A stretch of 64,000 nt of DNA, taken from positions 92,451-156,450 of the forward strand of contig DASZPH010000120.1 in assembly GCA_035550375.1 (NCBI GenBank), written 5' to 3'. Positions 63,821-64,000 of the stretch are shown here, one piece after another; the stretch's first letter is position 1; every line of letters begins with the position of its first letter. Both the position numbers and the translations under genes were made by a program. Under the pieces are notes generated by a model, which saw only the letters and a program-made list of their open reading frames with translations, was not told the origin of the DNA and did not search any database. The DNA comes from DASSFG01 sp035550375. GTDB lineage: Bacteria > Planctomycetota > Planctomycetia > Pirellulales > JAICIG01.

Positions 63821-63860
63821 GAAAGGGCCGCACCCGTTTCCCGGGGGCGGCCTTTCTTTA
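63821..63860 (+). terminator. rho-independent terminator
   Basis: The arms GAAAGGGCCGC (63821-63831) and GCGGCCTTTC (63847-63856) pair with one bulged base, enclosing a CCCG/CGGG inner stem and followed by TTTA. It lies 60 bases past the stop of the preceding gene. Confidence 0.78.
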
Positions 63861-63865
63861 TGCGC

Positions 63866-63901
63866 GCGTCAGGCATGACGCGGCAGCGTCATGCCTGACG
63901 C
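63866..63901. repeat. perfect 16-bp inverted repeat
   Basis: Arms GCGTCAGGCATGACGC (63866-63881) and GCGTCATGCCTGACGC (63886-63901) around GGCA. It lies between the terminator and an intron-like sequence, and may be a mobile-element landing site or the end of an element. Confidence 0.8.
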
Positions 63902-63910
63902 TGTCAACCG

Positions 63911-64000
63911 GCAAGCAAAAGCGAGCCGGGAATTGACTGGCCGGGTGAAAGTCCCGGTGGAGGCTCTGATGACGGGAACTCCTAGCCGAACTGTAAGGGT
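63911..64000 (+). ncRNA. group II intron-like RNA, 5' domain (runs off the window)
   Basis: The sequence holds CCGGG-TGAAAGT-CCCGG (hairpin 63941-63957) and then GGAG (63959-63962) pairing with CTCC (63979-63982), followed by TAGCCGAACTGTAAGGGT to the edge. These are the familiar signature phrases of domain I of bacterial group II introns (GTGAAAGTCC, CTCCTAGCCGAACTG-AAGGG). I cannot fix the 5' splice boundary, and the reverse transcriptase and domain V would lie to the right of the window. Confidence 0.55.

Noticed and set aside
62481..63833. 450-codon open frame on the - strand
   Set aside because: Shadow of the secreted protein at 62004-63758, which has a signal peptide, ribosome-binding site and terminator.

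Overview
The window is GC-rich bacterial DNA that reads as a planctomycete, most likely from the Pirellulales. The grounds are DUF1501 and DUF1800 genes with Tat-type leaders, a giant secreted SdrD/Cna-B repeat protein with an LEPR-XLL-like N-terminus and FG-GAP-like C-terminus, secreted isochorismatase-like and sialate O-acetylesterase-like proteins, a Uma2 nuclease, a BlaI/M56 pair with carboxypeptidase-regulatory-like repeats, two groEL copies, and short hairpin repeats scattered between genes. No tRNA, rRNA or CRISPR array was seen. All calls come from reading the sequence; no database search was run.

Layout. 1-4.1 kb: the start of asnS (cut by the window edge), an NtrC-type sigma-54 activator, a lone receiver protein and thioredoxin reductase. 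4.3-9.6 kb: an aldehyde dehydrogenase/class III aminotransferase pair, a GNAT protein, a MazG-like pyrophosphohydrolase and a secreted isochorismatase-like hydrolase, all on the + strand. 9.8-13.4 kb: sialate O-acetylesterase, a Uma2 nuclease, and a membrane protein with a CxxCH haem motif. 13.4-25.5 kb: a strong palindromic operator over a promoter, a BlaI-type repressor, a 2245-residue M56 (BlaR1-like) metalloprotease whose ectodomain is three long beta-sandwich blocks, a secreted 711-residue protein made of one more such block, then a DUF1800/DUF1501 pair. This is the most unusual part of the window.

25.6-34.4 kb: small proteins, a ThuA-like protein, a beta-helix protein, a MacB/LolD-type ATPase, a second DUF1501 protein, a Rieske/cytochrome b pair in which cytochrome b is fused to a dihaem cytochrome c, and an NrnA-type DHH phosphoesterase. 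34.4-42.7 kb: a repeat cluster, then a minus-strand chaperone region (groEL, groES, groEL, dnaJ, grpE, fmdB-like, yacG) ending in a membrane protein whose last codons lie inside a repeat. 42.9-52.8 kb: a planctomycete-type hypothetical, a methyltransferase, the 1928-residue repeat protein, a WD40 propeller and two small proteins. 52.8-60.2 kb: a minus-strand translation/transcription operon (nusA, infB, rbfA) followed by a degenerate endonuclease III-like protein with a basic tail and a polytopic membrane protein. 60.4-64 kb: a MalK-type ATPase, a large secreted protein, a terminator, a perfect 16-bp hairpin, and what looks like the 5' part of a group II intron running off the window.

Probable working units: quinol oxidation by the Rieske/cytochrome b-c complex; amino-acid nitrogen and carbon removal by the aminotransferase and dehydrogenase; protein folding by groES/groEL and dnaJ/grpE (dnaK is not here); and a proteolysis-triggered repressor switch at 13.4-20.6 kb with an unknown signal.
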